Source of the DNA: Desulfosporosinus sp. HMP52
GTDB taxonomy: Bacteria > Bacillota > Desulfitobacteriia > Desulfitobacteriales > Desulfitobacteriaceae
Direction of reading: 5' to 3'
Length of the DNA: 64,000 nucleotides
Assembly (NCBI RefSeq): GCF_000765145.1
Contig: NZ_JMGA01000057.1
Span: 1-64,000, forward strand
The position numbers were made by a program, and so were the translations under genes. Positions within the stretch are counted from its first letter, which is position 1; every line of letters begins with the position of its first letter. Under the pieces are notes generated by a model. It saw only the letters and a program-made list of their open reading frames with translations. It was not told where the DNA came from and made no database searches. Positions 17,085-26,508 of this stretch are shown here, piece after piece.

Positions 17085-18295
17085 TATCGTAACACCATCC
17101 CAAGTATGTAAATCAACATTCCTGCTAAACCACCCACAACTGAACCATTAATCCTGATCATCTGCAGGTCGTTGCCTGCTTTATCCTCAATCAACTCAAT
17201 CAGCTTGTCATCGGTCAAAGGGTCTAAGCCTTCACGAACAATGCGCCCGATGGCATTATGATGGATATTAATCTGTTTATCAAGGAAGCTCTTGACTTCT
17301 TGATTAACCATCCCTCTCAGATCATTATTTTGTTTAAACTTTTCCAGAAGTATAGGCCAGTTGTTGTTTAAATAGCCAGTTTCTAGGGGGCCAGCAAAAA
17401 TATCTTTTACCGCTAAGGTTTTCAGCCCCGAATCTAAGGCTGCAAAAATCAAGCCATCAACTCGTTCTTGAAGTAAAGTCTTAGTTTTAAGTTCCAAAGC
17501 AAATTTAAGAAGTAAATCCCTTAACCACTTTTGCACTGTCCCATCCTCTAAAGTCACTTTAACCTTTGCTTGCAGCCCTTGGGCAAGCTCAGCTGAGGAT
17601 GGGAGAAACATACCTATCATTTTTCTTGTTGAGTTATTATCTTCATACCTTTTCAAGGCTGCTTCAATCATATCTTTCAAGGTCTCTTGAACCGCAGGTT
17701 GATCTATGATGCCGGAGATTGTATGGCAAATAGATTGCAAAATATTATCTATATCCCGGTGTTCCATTGAAAACTCAATAACCTCGGCCAAGGTTGCGGA
17801 TAGATTCAAATCTCTTAGGTTATCATTAAGCAATTCTTTAATTTGTCGTCTGAGTTCTTCTTGATCCTCCCGGTTCCGGATAGCTTGCAGCAAATTAACC
17901 AGCATATCACTCATCTTTGCTTGAACTTCCTGCTCCTGGAAAACATGCAGCAATACGCCGGAAAAATCCCAGGCCGAGAGTTTACGTTTAAGCAGCTCCT
18001 GTGAGATTAATTCATTTTGTACCATATCTGCTAAAGCTGCAAAAATGCGTTCTCGGTTCTGAGGAATAATCTCAGTCCGCAAAATCCTACTGGGGCGAAT
18101 ACCCAGCGGACGCCGAAAAAGAGCTGTTACCGCAAACCAATCAGCCAGCCCTCCAATCATCCCTGCACTGCAGCCACTTGAGATAAGTCCTCCAATAACG
18201 CTCCCTTGAAGATAAAAGGGATAGCTTACGAAGAAGCCTAGAGTAATACCTCCCAGAGTCAGATTTGCACTCCGAGTATTATTTTTCTTGATCAT
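17084..18295 (-). CDS. DUF445 family membrane protein (first copy)
   Basis: Homologous to the protein encoded just downstream. It has an N-terminal hydrophobic pair, GGLADWFAVTALFRRPLGI, a helical body, and a C-terminal block DLQMIRINGSVVGGLAGMLIY. The start is set at ATG 18295 with AGGTG six bases before it; an in-frame GTG at 18304 is possible but lies on that site. About 403 aa. Function unknown; the family is proposed to act at the membrane or envelope, and the membrane helices at both ends with a long helical body between agree with this. Confidence 0.82.
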   Translation of the reverse strand: MIKKNNTRSANLTLGGITLGFFVSYPFYLQGSVIGGLISSGCSAGMIGGLADWFAVTALFRRPLGIRPSRILRTEIIPQNRERIFAALADMVQNELISQELLKRKLSAWDFSGVLLHVFQEQEVQAKMSDMLVNLLQAIRNREDQEELRRQIKELLNDNLRDLNLSATLAEVIEFSMEHRDIDNILQSICHTISGIIDQPAVQETLKDMIEAALKRYEDNNSTRKMIGMFLPSSAELAQGLQAKVKVTLEDGTVQKWLRDLLLKFALELKTKTLLQERVDGLIFAALDSGLKTLAVKDIFAGPLETGYLNNNWPILLEKFKQNNDLRGMVNQEVKSFLDKQINIHHNAIGRIVREGLDPLTDDKLIELIEDKAGNDLQMIRINGSVVGGLAGMLIYILGMVLR

Positions 18296-18513
18296 TTCTT
18301 TCACCTACAAAACTTTATCGACAATTCAAGGTTCTTCAACTTATTTTAATCTATTTTGCAATAGAGTACCAGTTGATCAAGGAAAAGGTTGATTACATTA
18401 GGTCTCTAGTCTAATCCCTCCGGTAAATATCCTTGACTGCGTTACAGAGTTAAGAGTTAATACTAGGCTTTCCTATCAGTAGCAATAACTTAGCTTGCAG
18501 TTCTCTTTCAGAG

Positions 18514-18558
18514 AAAAAAGACTCTAGCCTAATATTTAATTTAGCCAGAGTCTTTTTT
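18514..18558 (-). terminator. terminator after the acyl-CoA dehydrogenase
   Basis: AAAAAAGACTCT/AGAGTCTTTTTT, a 12-bp stem with T-runs on both strands. It lies some 35 bases after the stop at 18592. Confidence 0.85.
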
Positions 18559-18591
18559 GTGCTTTGTCTTTATTATGTTAAAAGCTTAAGC

Positions 18592-19830
18592 TTACTCATA
18601 AACCTTTTCTTCACTTAAATGGGCATTTAGGGCATCCTCTTCAATGAGCCGATGATTCAATAATTCTGTTTTTAATTCTTTATAATATTCATGTTGAATA
18701 ATCAAATCCATAACTTCATTAGTTCCTGTCCATATCATGATTAGCCGTATATCCCGCAATAACCTTTCTATGGGAAATACATTTGTATAACCTATCCCTC
18801 CCATTATTTGCATAGCATTGTTGACCACATCCCAAGCTGTGCTTGTTGCAAATTTTTTGGCCTCTGAGACTAAGCGTCTGCCCTGAGCTGCAGGAACTCC
18901 AGAGTCAATAGCTCTGGCTGTCGTGTAAACTAAAGCACGAGCAGCATCCAAGCGAGTTATTGAATCCGCAACCTTAAAGCTCACTGCTTGAAAATCTTTG
19001 ATTGTATGATTAAAGGCCTTACGCTTAGTACTATATGCCGTTGCTACTTGGAGTGCGGCTCTTGCCATTCCTAAAGCCCCCGCCGCACTTGTCATTCTTT
19101 CTGGAATCATCATCTGATAAAAGATCTCAGCGGCTCTGTTTTCTTGGCCTAAGAGATTCATGCCGGGAATCCGGACATCTTTAAAGATAACTCTCCCTGC
19201 TCCCCCACCTCTAGTACCCATTAGTCCATAAACATGCCCTACTTCTACTCCAGGGCCACGGTCAACGATGAAGGCACTCATGCTTTCATGAGATTTTCCC
19301 TCTGGGTTGGTCTTGGCATAAACCATGAAATAATCTGCACCTTCAGCACCCACCACAAATCTCTTTTGCCCGTTAAGAATAAAGTCTGCTCCATCGCGTA
19401 CAGCCACAGTAGTAGCGCCAAAGAAGTCTGATCCCCCCCGAGGTTCTGTCAGGGCTTCGGCAGTATAGATTTTTCCTTCTAAGGTTGGCTTGAGGTACCG
19501 CTGCTTTAAGTCTTCCGAACCAAAACGAGCTAACGCCTCTCCAACAATGGACGGGAGTGAATAAAGGCACGCAAGGCTTGTTCCTAGAATCCCGATTTCC
19601 TCTAATACTCCAACTTCGTCAACCCAATTTAGGCCCCGGCCGCCATACTCCTGAGGAAAACGCAAGCCCAAGAGATTAGCCCGGCCCAGATCCTTTAGGT
19701 ATTCTACCGGGTAGACGACTTTTTCTTCGTCCATATCCAGAATCAACTGCTTGGGAACTTTTTCTTTAACGAAGGCTATGGCCTCATTTTGTAGTTCTTT
19801 CTGGGCCTCAGTCAAGAGAAAATCAAACAT
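18592..19830 (-). CDS. acyl-CoA dehydrogenase family protein, glutamate at the isovaleryl-type position
   Basis: A flavoprotein of the acyl-CoA dehydrogenase fold, 412 aa. FAD/substrate blocks are visible: [12 protein letters not shown] (124-135), [20 protein letters not shown] and [18 protein letters not shown]. The usual catalytic Glu in the YEGT motif is missing: the sequence is IWTGTNEV with Thr368 at that place. A Glu occurs instead at 244 in [12 protein letters not shown]. That aligns with the base used by isovaleryl-CoA and long-chain dehydrogenases, so the enzyme is probably active with a branched or unusual acyl-CoA. It lies 85 bases downstream of the merR-type gene in the same direction and is likely under its control. 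Confidence 0.85.
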   Translation of the reverse strand: MFDFLLTEAQKELQNEAIAFVKEKVPKQLILDMDEEKVVYPVEYLKDLGRANLLGLRFPQEYGGRGLNWVDEVGVLEEIGILGTSLACLYSLPSIVGEALARFGSEDLKQRYLKPTLEGKIYTAEALTEPRGGSDFFGATTVAVRDGADFILNGQKRFVVGAEGADYFMVYAKTNPEGKSHESMSAFIVDRGPGVEVGHVYGLMGTRGGGAGRVIFKDVRIPGMNLLGQENRAAEIFYQMMIPERMTSAAGALGMARAALQVATAYSTKRKAFNHTIKDFQAVSFKVADSITRLDAARALVYTTARAIDSGVPAAQGRRLVSEAKKFATSTAWDVVNNAMQIMGGIGYTNVFPIERLLRDIRLIMIWTGTNEVMDLIIQHEYYKELKTELLNHRLIEEDALNAHLSEEKVYE

Positions 19831-19915
19831 TTGAATACCCTCCTTCTTTACAGATATTTACACAGATACCTTTCTCATTGATAAGTCCATTAGTCATAAA
19901 ATTAATGACTGTCTG

Positions 19916-20335
19916 TTAGTCTTCCACGGCAACATTTGCGTTTTTGTCCTTACATTTCTTAAGTAAGTCCGTAAATTGTTGCTGATAGTCTAATAATTCT
20001 CCTTTCAAGAGAGTCATCTCTTGGATCTTCTCGTCAAGCTCCCGGAGCCGCTTTTCTCCGTAAGCTACAGCTCGTTCCAGCTGAAGCCCTTCTGTACGAT
20101 CAATGTCATAGAGATCGATCATTTCCTTGATTTCGGCTAGAGAAAAACCTAGCCTTTTACCTCGCAGAATTAAGATTAAGCGGGCCCTTTCCCGTGGTCC
20201 ATATAAGCGCTGGCTCATCTTTTCCAGGTGTACTGGAGTGAGCAAACCCATCTCCTCGTAATAACGAATAGTTCTGGGGGTAATACATAGTTCTTGAGCC
20301 AAACTAGAAATACTCACAAGGGGCTGACCAACCAA
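19916..20335 (-). CDS. MerR family transcriptional regulator
   Basis: 139 aa. An N-terminal winged helix-turn-helix (SSLAQELCITPRTIRYYEEMGLL, with the typical TPRTIRYYE) is followed by the second wing and a long dimerising coiled coil (residues 75-125). No effector-binding domain or metal-site Cys pattern is present, as in LiuR-like regulators of acyl-CoA catabolism. The start is TTG at 20335, with AAGGAG nine bases upstream. Its own promoter carries a palindrome between -35 and -10 with 19-bp spacing, the classic MerR arrangement. It likely controls itself and the downstream acyl-CoA dehydrogenase. Confidence 0.88.
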   Translation of the reverse strand: MVGQPLVSISSLAQELCITPRTIRYYEEMGLLTPVHLEKMSQRLYGPRERARLILILRGKRLGFSLAEIKEMIDLYDIDRTEGLQLERAVAYGEKRLRELDEKIQEMTLLKGELLDYQQQFTDLLKKCKDKNANVAVED

Positions 20336-20684
20336 ATAATTGCACTCCTTTCATAATCAATTAGGCGAGTAATATTATAAATATTCTGACACCAGTTTAC
20401 GTTAACGTCAAGCGTTTTTTCTAGGCGGAAGCTGTCCTTCTCTCTCCGAGACAGGTGCCCGTTCTTGTGTCTGATTTTTGGGTCTCGGTGAAAGTAAGGG
20501 GCTAATTGCCCCATTGTATCTAACAGGTTATTTACAAAACCATCGGATGATTTTACTGATAAATATTTCATAATCAGTGCTTAACTTATACGTAAATCTT
20601 GGAAAATTGGGGAACTATAAATAAAGTTCTACCCCCAATGAAGCAGATTAACTAGCCTATTCACCTTTAACTAAGGAGGACATC
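20336..20684. other. divergent promoter region, merR / hydC
   Basis: On the minus strand it contains the merR promoter and operator (20381-20411). On the plus strand it contains the hydC leader with AAGGAGGAC before the ATG at 20685. No well-formed Rex site (TTGTTAAnnnnTTAACAA) was seen. Confidence 0.5.
20381..20411 (-). promoter_or_regulatory. MerR-type promoter with operator
   Basis: On the minus strand, -35 TTGACG (20411-20406) and -10 GAATAT (20386-20381) are 19 bases apart, the stretched spacing typical of MerR-controlled promoters. The near-perfect 16-base palindrome TTGACGTTAACGTAAA (20411-20396) overlaps the -35 and spacer. Its core ACGTTAACGT resembles sites described for LiuR-type MerR regulators. 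Confidence 0.68.
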
Positions 20685-21209
20685 ATGTGTAACAACCCAT
20701 TACTTAAGGATCCCTATCAGCAATTGGATGACTATATTGACAGCATCCCCTATAAAAAAGAAAACCTTATTCTAATTCTTCATAGAGCTCAAGAGATTTT
20801 CGGCTATTTACCCGATAAAGTTCAATGGCACATTGCTCAGAAGTTGGATCTCCCCTCGGCTAAAATTTATGGTGTTGTGAGTTTTTATTCCTTCTTTACT
20901 ATGAAGCCCCGTGGGAAACATGTGGCGAATGTTTGTATGGGGACTGCTTGCTTTGTCCGGGGATCTGAAAAGTTGCAAAAGGAAGTTGAAAGCCAGTTAG
21001 GGATTAAAACCGGACAGACCACTGAGGATCAGCTTTTCTCTTTGGATTCGGTACGATGTATTGGGGCCTGTGGCCTGGCTCCTGTCATGACAGTGGACGG
21101 AAAAGTCCATGGACGATTAGAAACTACTGCAGACATAAAACAAGCCCTTGCCAAATATCGCCCTGAAGGAACGCCTGAAGAGGCAAAAGGCAGCAATAGT
21201 AATATTTGA
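20685..21209 (+). CDS. hydC: NuoE-like subunit of NAD(P)-linked [FeFe] hydrogenase
   Basis: A [2Fe-2S] thioredoxin-fold subunit. Ligand cysteines appear as CMGTAC and CIGACGLAPV, the standard NuoE four-Cys pattern. 174 aa. First gene of a three-gene operon encoding a soluble trimeric hydrogenase. In homologous HydABC complexes it carries electrons near the flavin subunit for bifurcation between ferredoxin and NAD(H). The ATG is preceded by AAGGAGGAC. 41 bases separate it from the next gene. Confidence 0.92.
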   Translation: MCNNPLLKDPYQQLDDYIDSIPYKKENLILILHRAQEIFGYLPDKVQWHIAQKLDLPSAKIYGVVSFYSFFTMKPRGKHVANVCMGTACFVRGSEKLQKEVESQLGIKTGQTTEDQLFSLDSVRCIGACGLAPVMTVDGKVHGRLETTADIKQALAKYRPEGTPEEAKGSNSNI

Positions 21210-21250
21210 GCGGGGTGCAATTCTTGGAATGGTAGAAGGAAGGGATCCAA

Positions 21251-23134
21251 ATGAAACTCAAAGACACTGGAGAACTTAATGAATTGAAAAGGCAAAGCCT
21301 TGTTCTTCTTAAAAATCGGCGTATTTCCAGCCCCCTAACAACCCTTGAGGCCCTAGGAAAACCACGACACATTATGGTTTGCGGAGGAACCGGCTGCCAT
21401 GCTTCTGACAGCCCGGAAATTGCAGCTTTACTTAAAGAGGAACTTAATCAACGAGGGTTATCTGATCAAGTTGAAGTACTGCAGACAGGTTGTTTTGGCT
21501 TCTGCGAAAAAGGCCCAATTCTTGAAATCCATCCTGACAATATTATGTATGTCCAAGTTTCTACCACAGATGTTGCTGATATTGTTGAGGAACACTTCAT
21601 TCAAGGAAAACAAGTGGAACGTCTTCTCTATGTTGACCCCAGCTCGGAACAGCGTTTATCCTCAGATTTCCCCTTTTATCACAGTCAGCTTCGCATTGCC
21701 CTGCGCAATTGCAGCTATATTGCTCCTGAGGACATTCGAGAATATATAGCCGCCGATGGATACCAGGCCTTAGCTAAAGTCCTTTTCAACATGTCTCCTG
21801 CTTCAGTCATTGAAGAAATCAAAAAAAGCGGCCTCCGGGGGCGGGGTGGCGGAGGCTTCCCTACCGGGGTAAAGTGGGAATTGACCAGTCAAGGGGAAGC
21901 TGCTCAACGCTACATTATTTGTAATGCGGATGAAGGGGATCCGGGTGCCTTCATGGACCGCTCTATCCTGGAGGGGGATCCTCATAGCGTCTTAGAGGCC
22001 ATGCTTATTGCCGGCTCAGCCATTGGGGCAACTCATGGGTTTATCTACATACGGGCGGAATACCCCCTGGCCATTCACCGCTTAGAAATTGCCATTAACC
22101 AAGCCAGAGAGTATGGCTTGCTGGGGGAAAAGATATTAGGCAGTGATTTCAGTTTCGATGTTGACATTAAATATGGAGCCGGGGCTTTTGTATGTGGAGA
22201 AGAAACTGCCTTGATTCATTCCATCGAAGGTGCTCGCGGAGAACCTTCTGTCAAACCTCCCTTCCCTGCTCAAGAAGGTCTGTGGGGTAAACCAACTTGT
22301 GTGAACAATGTGGAGACCTTTGCTAATATCCCTCCCATTATTTTAAGAGGTTCGGACTGGTTTGCAGGGATTGGCACGGAAAAAAGCAAGGGAACTAAGG
22401 TATTTGCCTTAGCCGGAAAAGTTAACAATGTGGGGCTGGTTGAAGTCCCGATGGGAACCACCCTCCGCCAAATAATTTTTGATATTGGCGGAGGAATCAA
22501 GAATCATAAGAGTTTCAAAGCAGCGCAAACCGGGGGGCCTTCAGGCGGATGTATCCCAACCAAATATTTAGACACTCCAATTGACTATGAGTCTTTAATC
22601 TCCATTGGCTCTATGATGGGTTCCGGGGGATTAATTGTTATGGATGATAGCGATTGTATGGTCAATATCGCTAAATTCTTTCTGGAGTTCACTGTAGACG
22701 AATCTTGTGGTCGATGTACGGCCTGCAGAGTAGGTACAAAACGCCTTCACGAAATTCTGACTAAAATAACGGAGGGCAAAGGGACTTTAGATGATTTAGA
22801 TAGTTTAGAGCAACTTAGCAAAATTATTAAGGATACCTCTCTTTGTGGACTCGGCCAAAGTGCTCCTAACCCCATTCTTTCTACGATAGAGTATTTTAGA
22901 GACGAATACCTGGCTCATATAGTTGATAAATCCTGTCCGGCTGGAGTCTGTAAGAGTTTAGTCAAATATAAGATTACTGATAAATGCAAGGGTTGTACTC
23001 TTTGCACCAAACATTGTCCGGCAAATTGCATTAGCGGTTCCGTCAAGGAACCTCACATCATCGACGAAGAGCGCTGTCTCAAGTGCGGTGTATGTATGGA
23101 AAAATGCCGCTTTGGTGCCATTGTACACCATTAA
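21251..23134 (+). CDS. hydB: NuoF-like flavin subunit of electron-bifurcating hydrogenase
   Basis: 627 aa. Domain order: an N-terminal thioredoxin-like [2Fe-2S] domain (CGGTGCHAS and CFGFCEKGP), then the FMN/NADH-binding domain with GLRGRGGGGFPTGVKWE. Next come an SLBB segment, the [4Fe-4S] site SCGRCTACRVGTKRL and a later Cys, and a C-terminal two-cluster ferredoxin (CKGCTLCTKHCPANC and CLKCGVCMEKCRFGA). This is the HydB layout of NADH-dependent bifurcating/confurcating hydrogenases: FMN exchanges electrons with NAD(H) and with Fe-S centres. AAGG lies seven bases before the ATG. The gene ends 25 bases before hydA. Confidence 0.94.
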   Translation: MKLKDTGELNELKRQSLVLLKNRRISSPLTTLEALGKPRHIMVCGGTGCHASDSPEIAALLKEELNQRGLSDQVEVLQTGCFGFCEKGPILEIHPDNIMYVQVSTTDVADIVEEHFIQGKQVERLLYVDPSSEQRLSSDFPFYHSQLRIALRNCSYIAPEDIREYIAADGYQALAKVLFNMSPASVIEEIKKSGLRGRGGGGFPTGVKWELTSQGEAAQRYIICNADEGDPGAFMDRSILEGDPHSVLEAMLIAGSAIGATHGFIYIRAEYPLAIHRLEIAINQAREYGLLGEKILGSDFSFDVDIKYGAGAFVCGEETALIHSIEGARGEPSVKPPFPAQEGLWGKPTCVNNVETFANIPPIILRGSDWFAGIGTEKSKGTKVFALAGKVNNVGLVEVPMGTTLRQIIFDIGGGIKNHKSFKAAQTGGPSGGCIPTKYLDTPIDYESLISIGSMMGSGGLIVMDDSDCMVNIAKFFLEFTVDESCGRCTACRVGTKRLHEILTKITEGKGTLDDLDSLEQLSKIIKDTSLCGLGQSAPNPILSTIEYFRDEYLAHIVDKSCPAGVCKSLVKYKITDKCKGCTLCTKHCPANCISGSVKEPHIIDEERCLKCGVCMEKCRFGAIVHH

Positions 23135-23159
23135 GTTACCCCCAAAGGAGGACTCTGTC

Positions 23160-24902
23160 ATGGATATACAACTTACAATCAATGACATATCGCTTACTGT
23201 TCCGGCAGGAATGTCCATCTTAGATGCAGCCAGAACTATTAACATTGATATTCCAACCTTATGCTATCTCAATCTTCATGAGATGAGACTAAATAATCAT
23301 ATTGCTTCCTGCCGAGTCTGTGTTGTCGAAGTTGAAGGCCGGCGAAATCTTGCGCCAGCCTGTTCTACTCCTGTATTTGACGGTATGGTGGTTAAGACAG
23401 ATACTCAGCGTGCTATACTGGGCAGAAGAACTATGGTGGAACTCCTGCTCTCAGATCACCCAAAATCATGTTTAACTTGTCCTAAAAATCTGGATTGTGA
23501 CCTTCAGGCTCTGGCTGCTGATTTAGGAGTCCGAAATATTACTTATGAAGGGGAAGAATCCGAATTTTCGATTGATAAATCCAGTCTGGCGATTATTCGA
23601 GACCCCAACAAATGTATTCGCTGTCGACGCTGTGAAACAATGTGCAACGACGTTCAAACTGTAGGGGTCTATTCAGCGGTAGGCCGGGGCTTTGAAACAG
23701 TTGTTAAAACCGCCTTTGATCTGCCTCTTCACGATACGTCATGCACATTTTGCGGACAATGTGTAGCTGTCTGCCCTACCGGTGCCTTAATGGAACTCGA
23801 TCAAGTGGATAAGGTCTGGAAGGCCCTTAACGATCCAACCCGTTATGTCATTGTTGAAACAGCTCCTGCTGTCCGTGTCGCCCTTGGAGAAGGCTTCGGT
23901 CTGGAACCGGGAACCATTGTAACGGGAAAGATGGTCGCCGCACTTCGCCGGCTGGGCTTTGATAGGGTTTTTGATACGGAATTTGGAGCAGATGTGACGA
24001 TTATGGAAGAAGCTACGGAGCTTATCCATCGTATAGAACACGGCGGACGCCTACCCATTCTGACAAGTTGTTGCCCCGCTTGGGTGAAATTTTTCGAACA
24101 TCAATTCCCGGATTTATTGGACATCCCCTCAACCTGCAAATCTCCGCATCAAATGTTAGGAGTCTTATCTAAAAGCTATTACGCGGAAACTTATGGTATT
24201 GATCCTCAGAAAATCACCGTAGTCTCGATTATGCCTTGTATTGCAAAAAAATACGAAGCAGCTCGTCCTGAGCTGGGCCAAGACCCCGTCACCCCGGATG
24301 TGGATATTGTCATCACAACCCGGGAACTTTCCCGAATGATCCGGGAAGCGGGAATTCATTTTGATCTTCTTAAAGAAGAAGATTTTGATCATCCCTTAGG
24401 GGAATCCACCGGGGCTGCCGTGGTATTCGGAACAACCGGAGGAGTTATTGAAGCAGCTTTAAGAACTGCTTATGAATGGTTGACGGGAAAACCCTTAGAA
24501 AATGTGGAATTTGAACCTCTTCGAGGGATGGACGGAATCAAGGAAGCCGTTATTCCCATCGGGGAGCGTGACTTCCGCATTGCGGTTACTCATGGCCTAG
24601 GGAATGCTCGAACCATTCTTGAGAAGATTCAATCAGGGGAAAGTCATTATGATGCTATCGAGATAATGGCTTGCCCCGGAGGTTGTATCGGAGGAGGAGG
24701 ACAACCCTATCACCATGGAAACCTGGAAATCCTTGAGGCCCGTGCTAATGCCATTTATCAAGAAGATCGCTCCAAACCTTTGCGCAAATCCCATGAGAAC
24801 CCGGCAGTTCTCAAGTTATATCAGGATTATATCGGCGAACCTTATGGGGAAAAAGCCCATCAATTACTTCATACTAGCTTTACTAAACGCCCCAAAATCT
24901 AA
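23160..24902 (+). CDS. hydA: [FeFe] hydrogenase catalytic subunit
   Basis: Makes or consumes H2 at an H-cluster. Start at ATG 23160 with AAAGGAGG eight bases before it; a farther upstream in-frame ATG (23088) lies inside hydB. 580 aa. Domains: an N-terminal [2Fe-2S] ferredoxin fold, the His-Cys cluster region (HPKSCLTCPKNLDCDLQ), and two [4Fe-4S] motifs (CIRCRRCETMC, CTFCGQCVAVCP). The catalytic domain follows with L1 TSCCPAWVKF, L2 MPCIAKKYEA and L3 MACPGGCIGGGGQPY. All H-cluster cysteines are present. With HydB and HydC it would couple NADH and reduced ferredoxin to proton reduction, or the reverse. The maturases HydEFG are not in the window. Confidence 0.96.
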   Translation: MDIQLTINDISLTVPAGMSILDAARTINIDIPTLCYLNLHEMRLNNHIASCRVCVVEVEGRRNLAPACSTPVFDGMVVKTDTQRAILGRRTMVELLLSDHPKSCLTCPKNLDCDLQALAADLGVRNITYEGEESEFSIDKSSLAIIRDPNKCIRCRRCETMCNDVQTVGVYSAVGRGFETVVKTAFDLPLHDTSCTFCGQCVAVCPTGALMELDQVDKVWKALNDPTRYVIVETAPAVRVALGEGFGLEPGTIVTGKMVAALRRLGFDRVFDTEFGADVTIMEEATELIHRIEHGGRLPILTSCCPAWVKFFEHQFPDLLDIPSTCKSPHQMLGVLSKSYYAETYGIDPQKITVVSIMPCIAKKYEAARPELGQDPVTPDVDIVITTRELSRMIREAGIHFDLLKEEDFDHPLGESTGAAVVFGTTGGVIEAALRTAYEWLTGKPLENVEFEPLRGMDGIKEAVIPIGERDFRIAVTHGLGNARTILEKIQSGESHYDAIEIMACPGGCIGGGGQPYHHGNLEILEARANAIYQEDRSKPLRKSHENPAVLKLYQDYIGEPYGEKAHQLLHTSFTKRPKI

Positions 24903-24990
24903 AATCCCACCCTTAGACTGGCTGTCTCAAACTTGTAAAGCTTTAAAACTCATTTCACATCTCCCACATTTACTTCTATAACGTCAGCGC

Positions 24991-25037
24991 AAAAGCGGTC
25001 TCTTTCACTTCCCTAGTGTGAAAACAGACCGCTTTTT
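24991..25037 (+). terminator. hydCBA operon terminator
   Basis: AAAAGCGGTCT(C)TTTCAC pairs with GTGAAAACAGACCGCTTTT with a small internal loop; TTTTTATT follows. Confidence 0.88.
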
Positions 25038-25150
25038 ATTGAAATACTCGTTTTGAATTTTTGGAGTTAAGCTTTCGCACCCCCCTGTGTTTTTATATTT
25101 TTAAGGTTATGATAAACTCTAAGAGTAATTATTTGAAAAGTGGTGGAAAT

Positions 25151-25921
25151 ATGCAACACAAATTCTCTAGGACAGAGCTTATAATTGGCCCTTCCGGTCA
25201 AGAAAAACTACAGCAAAGCAGTGTGATGATATTTGGGATTGGGGGGGTTGGCTCATTTACAGTAGAGGCATTGGCCCGTGCCGGAATTGGTCACTTAATT
25301 CTGGTTGACTTTGATGATATATGTCTGACCAATATTAACCGTCAACTACACGCTCTCCATTCCACAGTCGGAGAGGCCAAAGTGGAGGTTATGAAACGTC
25401 GAGTGCTAGAAATTAATCCATCTGCCAAAATCGAAACTTTTAAAGAGTTCTATTCAGTGACAGATGCCGACCGTTTTCTGGATAGAAATCTAAGCTACGT
25501 CGTTGATGCAATTGACACTGTATCCAGCAAAGTTAGTTTAGCCAAAGAATGTATACTTCGGGGTATACCCTTCATCTCCAGTATGGGGGCCGGTAATCGC
25601 CTTACCGCCGAGAACTACAGAGTTGCTGACCTCTCTAAGACAAGCGGGGATCCCCTGGCTAAAGCTATGCGTAAACTTCTGCGTAAAGAAGGTATCACTA
25701 AAGGGGTAAAAGTTGTATTTAGTCCCGACCTGCCGTTAACCCCCTTCACTTCAGATGCCAATTGTACAACAAATTGTATCTGCCCAAGCGGAGATGCCCA
25801 CTGTGCTGTGAAACGTCAGATTCCTGGAAGCATTTCGTTTGTCCCGTCTGTTGTGGGTCTCCTTATTGCTGGAGAGGTTATTCGGGATTTACTAAGCAAA
25901 GAGAAGACTGCCCAAGTTTAA
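25151..25921 (+). CDS. tcdA: tRNA threonylcarbamoyladenosine dehydratase (ThiF/E1-like)
   Basis: 256 aa. An E1-like ATP-binding protein that dehydrates t6A37 in tRNA to its cyclic form in the TcdA/CsdL family. Visible: the nucleotide loop FGIGGVGSFTVEALARAGIG, VDFDDICLTNINRQ (ATP/Mg contacts), VDAIDTVSSK, SMGAGNRL and the C-terminal PGSISFVPSVVGLLIAG block. The start is ATG 25151 (MQHKF) after GGTGG; a longer in-frame extension to 25061 lacks family similarity. It overlaps the 3' end of the convergent DUF5317 gene by four bases. No CsdA/CsdE partner is adjacent. Confidence 0.88.
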   Translation: MQHKFSRTELIIGPSGQEKLQQSSVMIFGIGGVGSFTVEALARAGIGHLILVDFDDICLTNINRQLHALHSTVGEAKVEVMKRRVLEINPSAKIETFKEFYSVTDADRFLDRNLSYVVDAIDTVSSKVSLAKECILRGIPFISSMGAGNRLTAENYRVADLSKTSGDPLAKAMRKLLRKEGITKGVKVVFSPDLPLTPFTSDANCTTNCICPSGDAHCAVKRQIPGSISFVPSVVGLLIAGEVIRDLLSKEKTAQV

Positions 25922-26493
25922 GCCGTTGGAGAATTGTTTACGTTGGAGTTAAATTTGGCTTGTTTTCTCACCATAGTTTTAAATACCAAGAGAAAGATTC
26001 CTAAATCAACGAGTATATCCCCTATACTAAACACTTGTTTGCCTATTCCTATAATGGACAGATAAAAGCGATCCGCTAGGAAACTTAGGTGTGTCATTGA
26101 AGTCATCAGTCCATGAGTCCCCTGACCTTCCAGTAAGGCTTTGCGAATTTCTTCCGGAAGAAACGAAGGATCTACCGGCATTACCCCTCCATTCAGACCA
26201 ATTACGATAGTATTCAAAAAAATACCTAGAGCAATCCAGTTCATACCCGGACATGCTCTATTTCGCCATGTGAAAAACAGTAATAAAGAATAGGATCCTG
26301 TACTAAGCAATTGAGTGAGCCAATTTGAAGCGAGCCCAATTTCTTTAACAGCGACCCAGTAGAGACCACTTTGAATTATAAGGGCGACAGGAACCAACCA
26401 AGATTCTCGTAGAGCAAGCTGACCTAAGCGACTAAGTTTTCCCCCTCTAAACAAACTGAATAACAAGGCAATAATTAAGGTTTCGATTAGCAT
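25918..26493 (-). CDS. DUF5317 family membrane protein
   Basis: 191 aa with about five hydrophobic helices (about 1-15, 30-50, 60-75, 85-101, 155-172). It has the short loop GGVMPVD that I associate with DUF5317. Function unknown. It begins 16 bases after the HD-GYP gene on the same strand and has GAGGTG before the ATG, so the two are probably co-expressed. Family assignment rests on general resemblance. Confidence 0.65.
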   Translation of the reverse strand: MLIETLIIALLFSLFRGGKLSRLGQLALRESWLVPVALIIQSGLYWVAVKEIGLASNWLTQLLSTGSYSLLLFFTWRNRACPGMNWIALGIFLNTIVIGLNGGVMPVDPSFLPEEIRKALLEGQGTHGLMTSMTHLSFLADRFYLSIIGIGKQVFSIGDILVDLGIFLLVFKTMVRKQAKFNSNVNNSPTA

Positions 26494-26508
26494 ATTTCAC
26501 CTCTTGGA

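Noticed and set aside
20314-20571. 85-codon minus-strand gene overlapping the merR promoter
   Set aside because: It would cover the promoter and operator of merR and lacks a ribosome site.
20336-20684. Rex redox operator upstream of the hydrogenase operon
   Set aside because: No TTGTTAAnnnnTTAACAA-type site; the only clear palindrome belongs to the MerR promoter.
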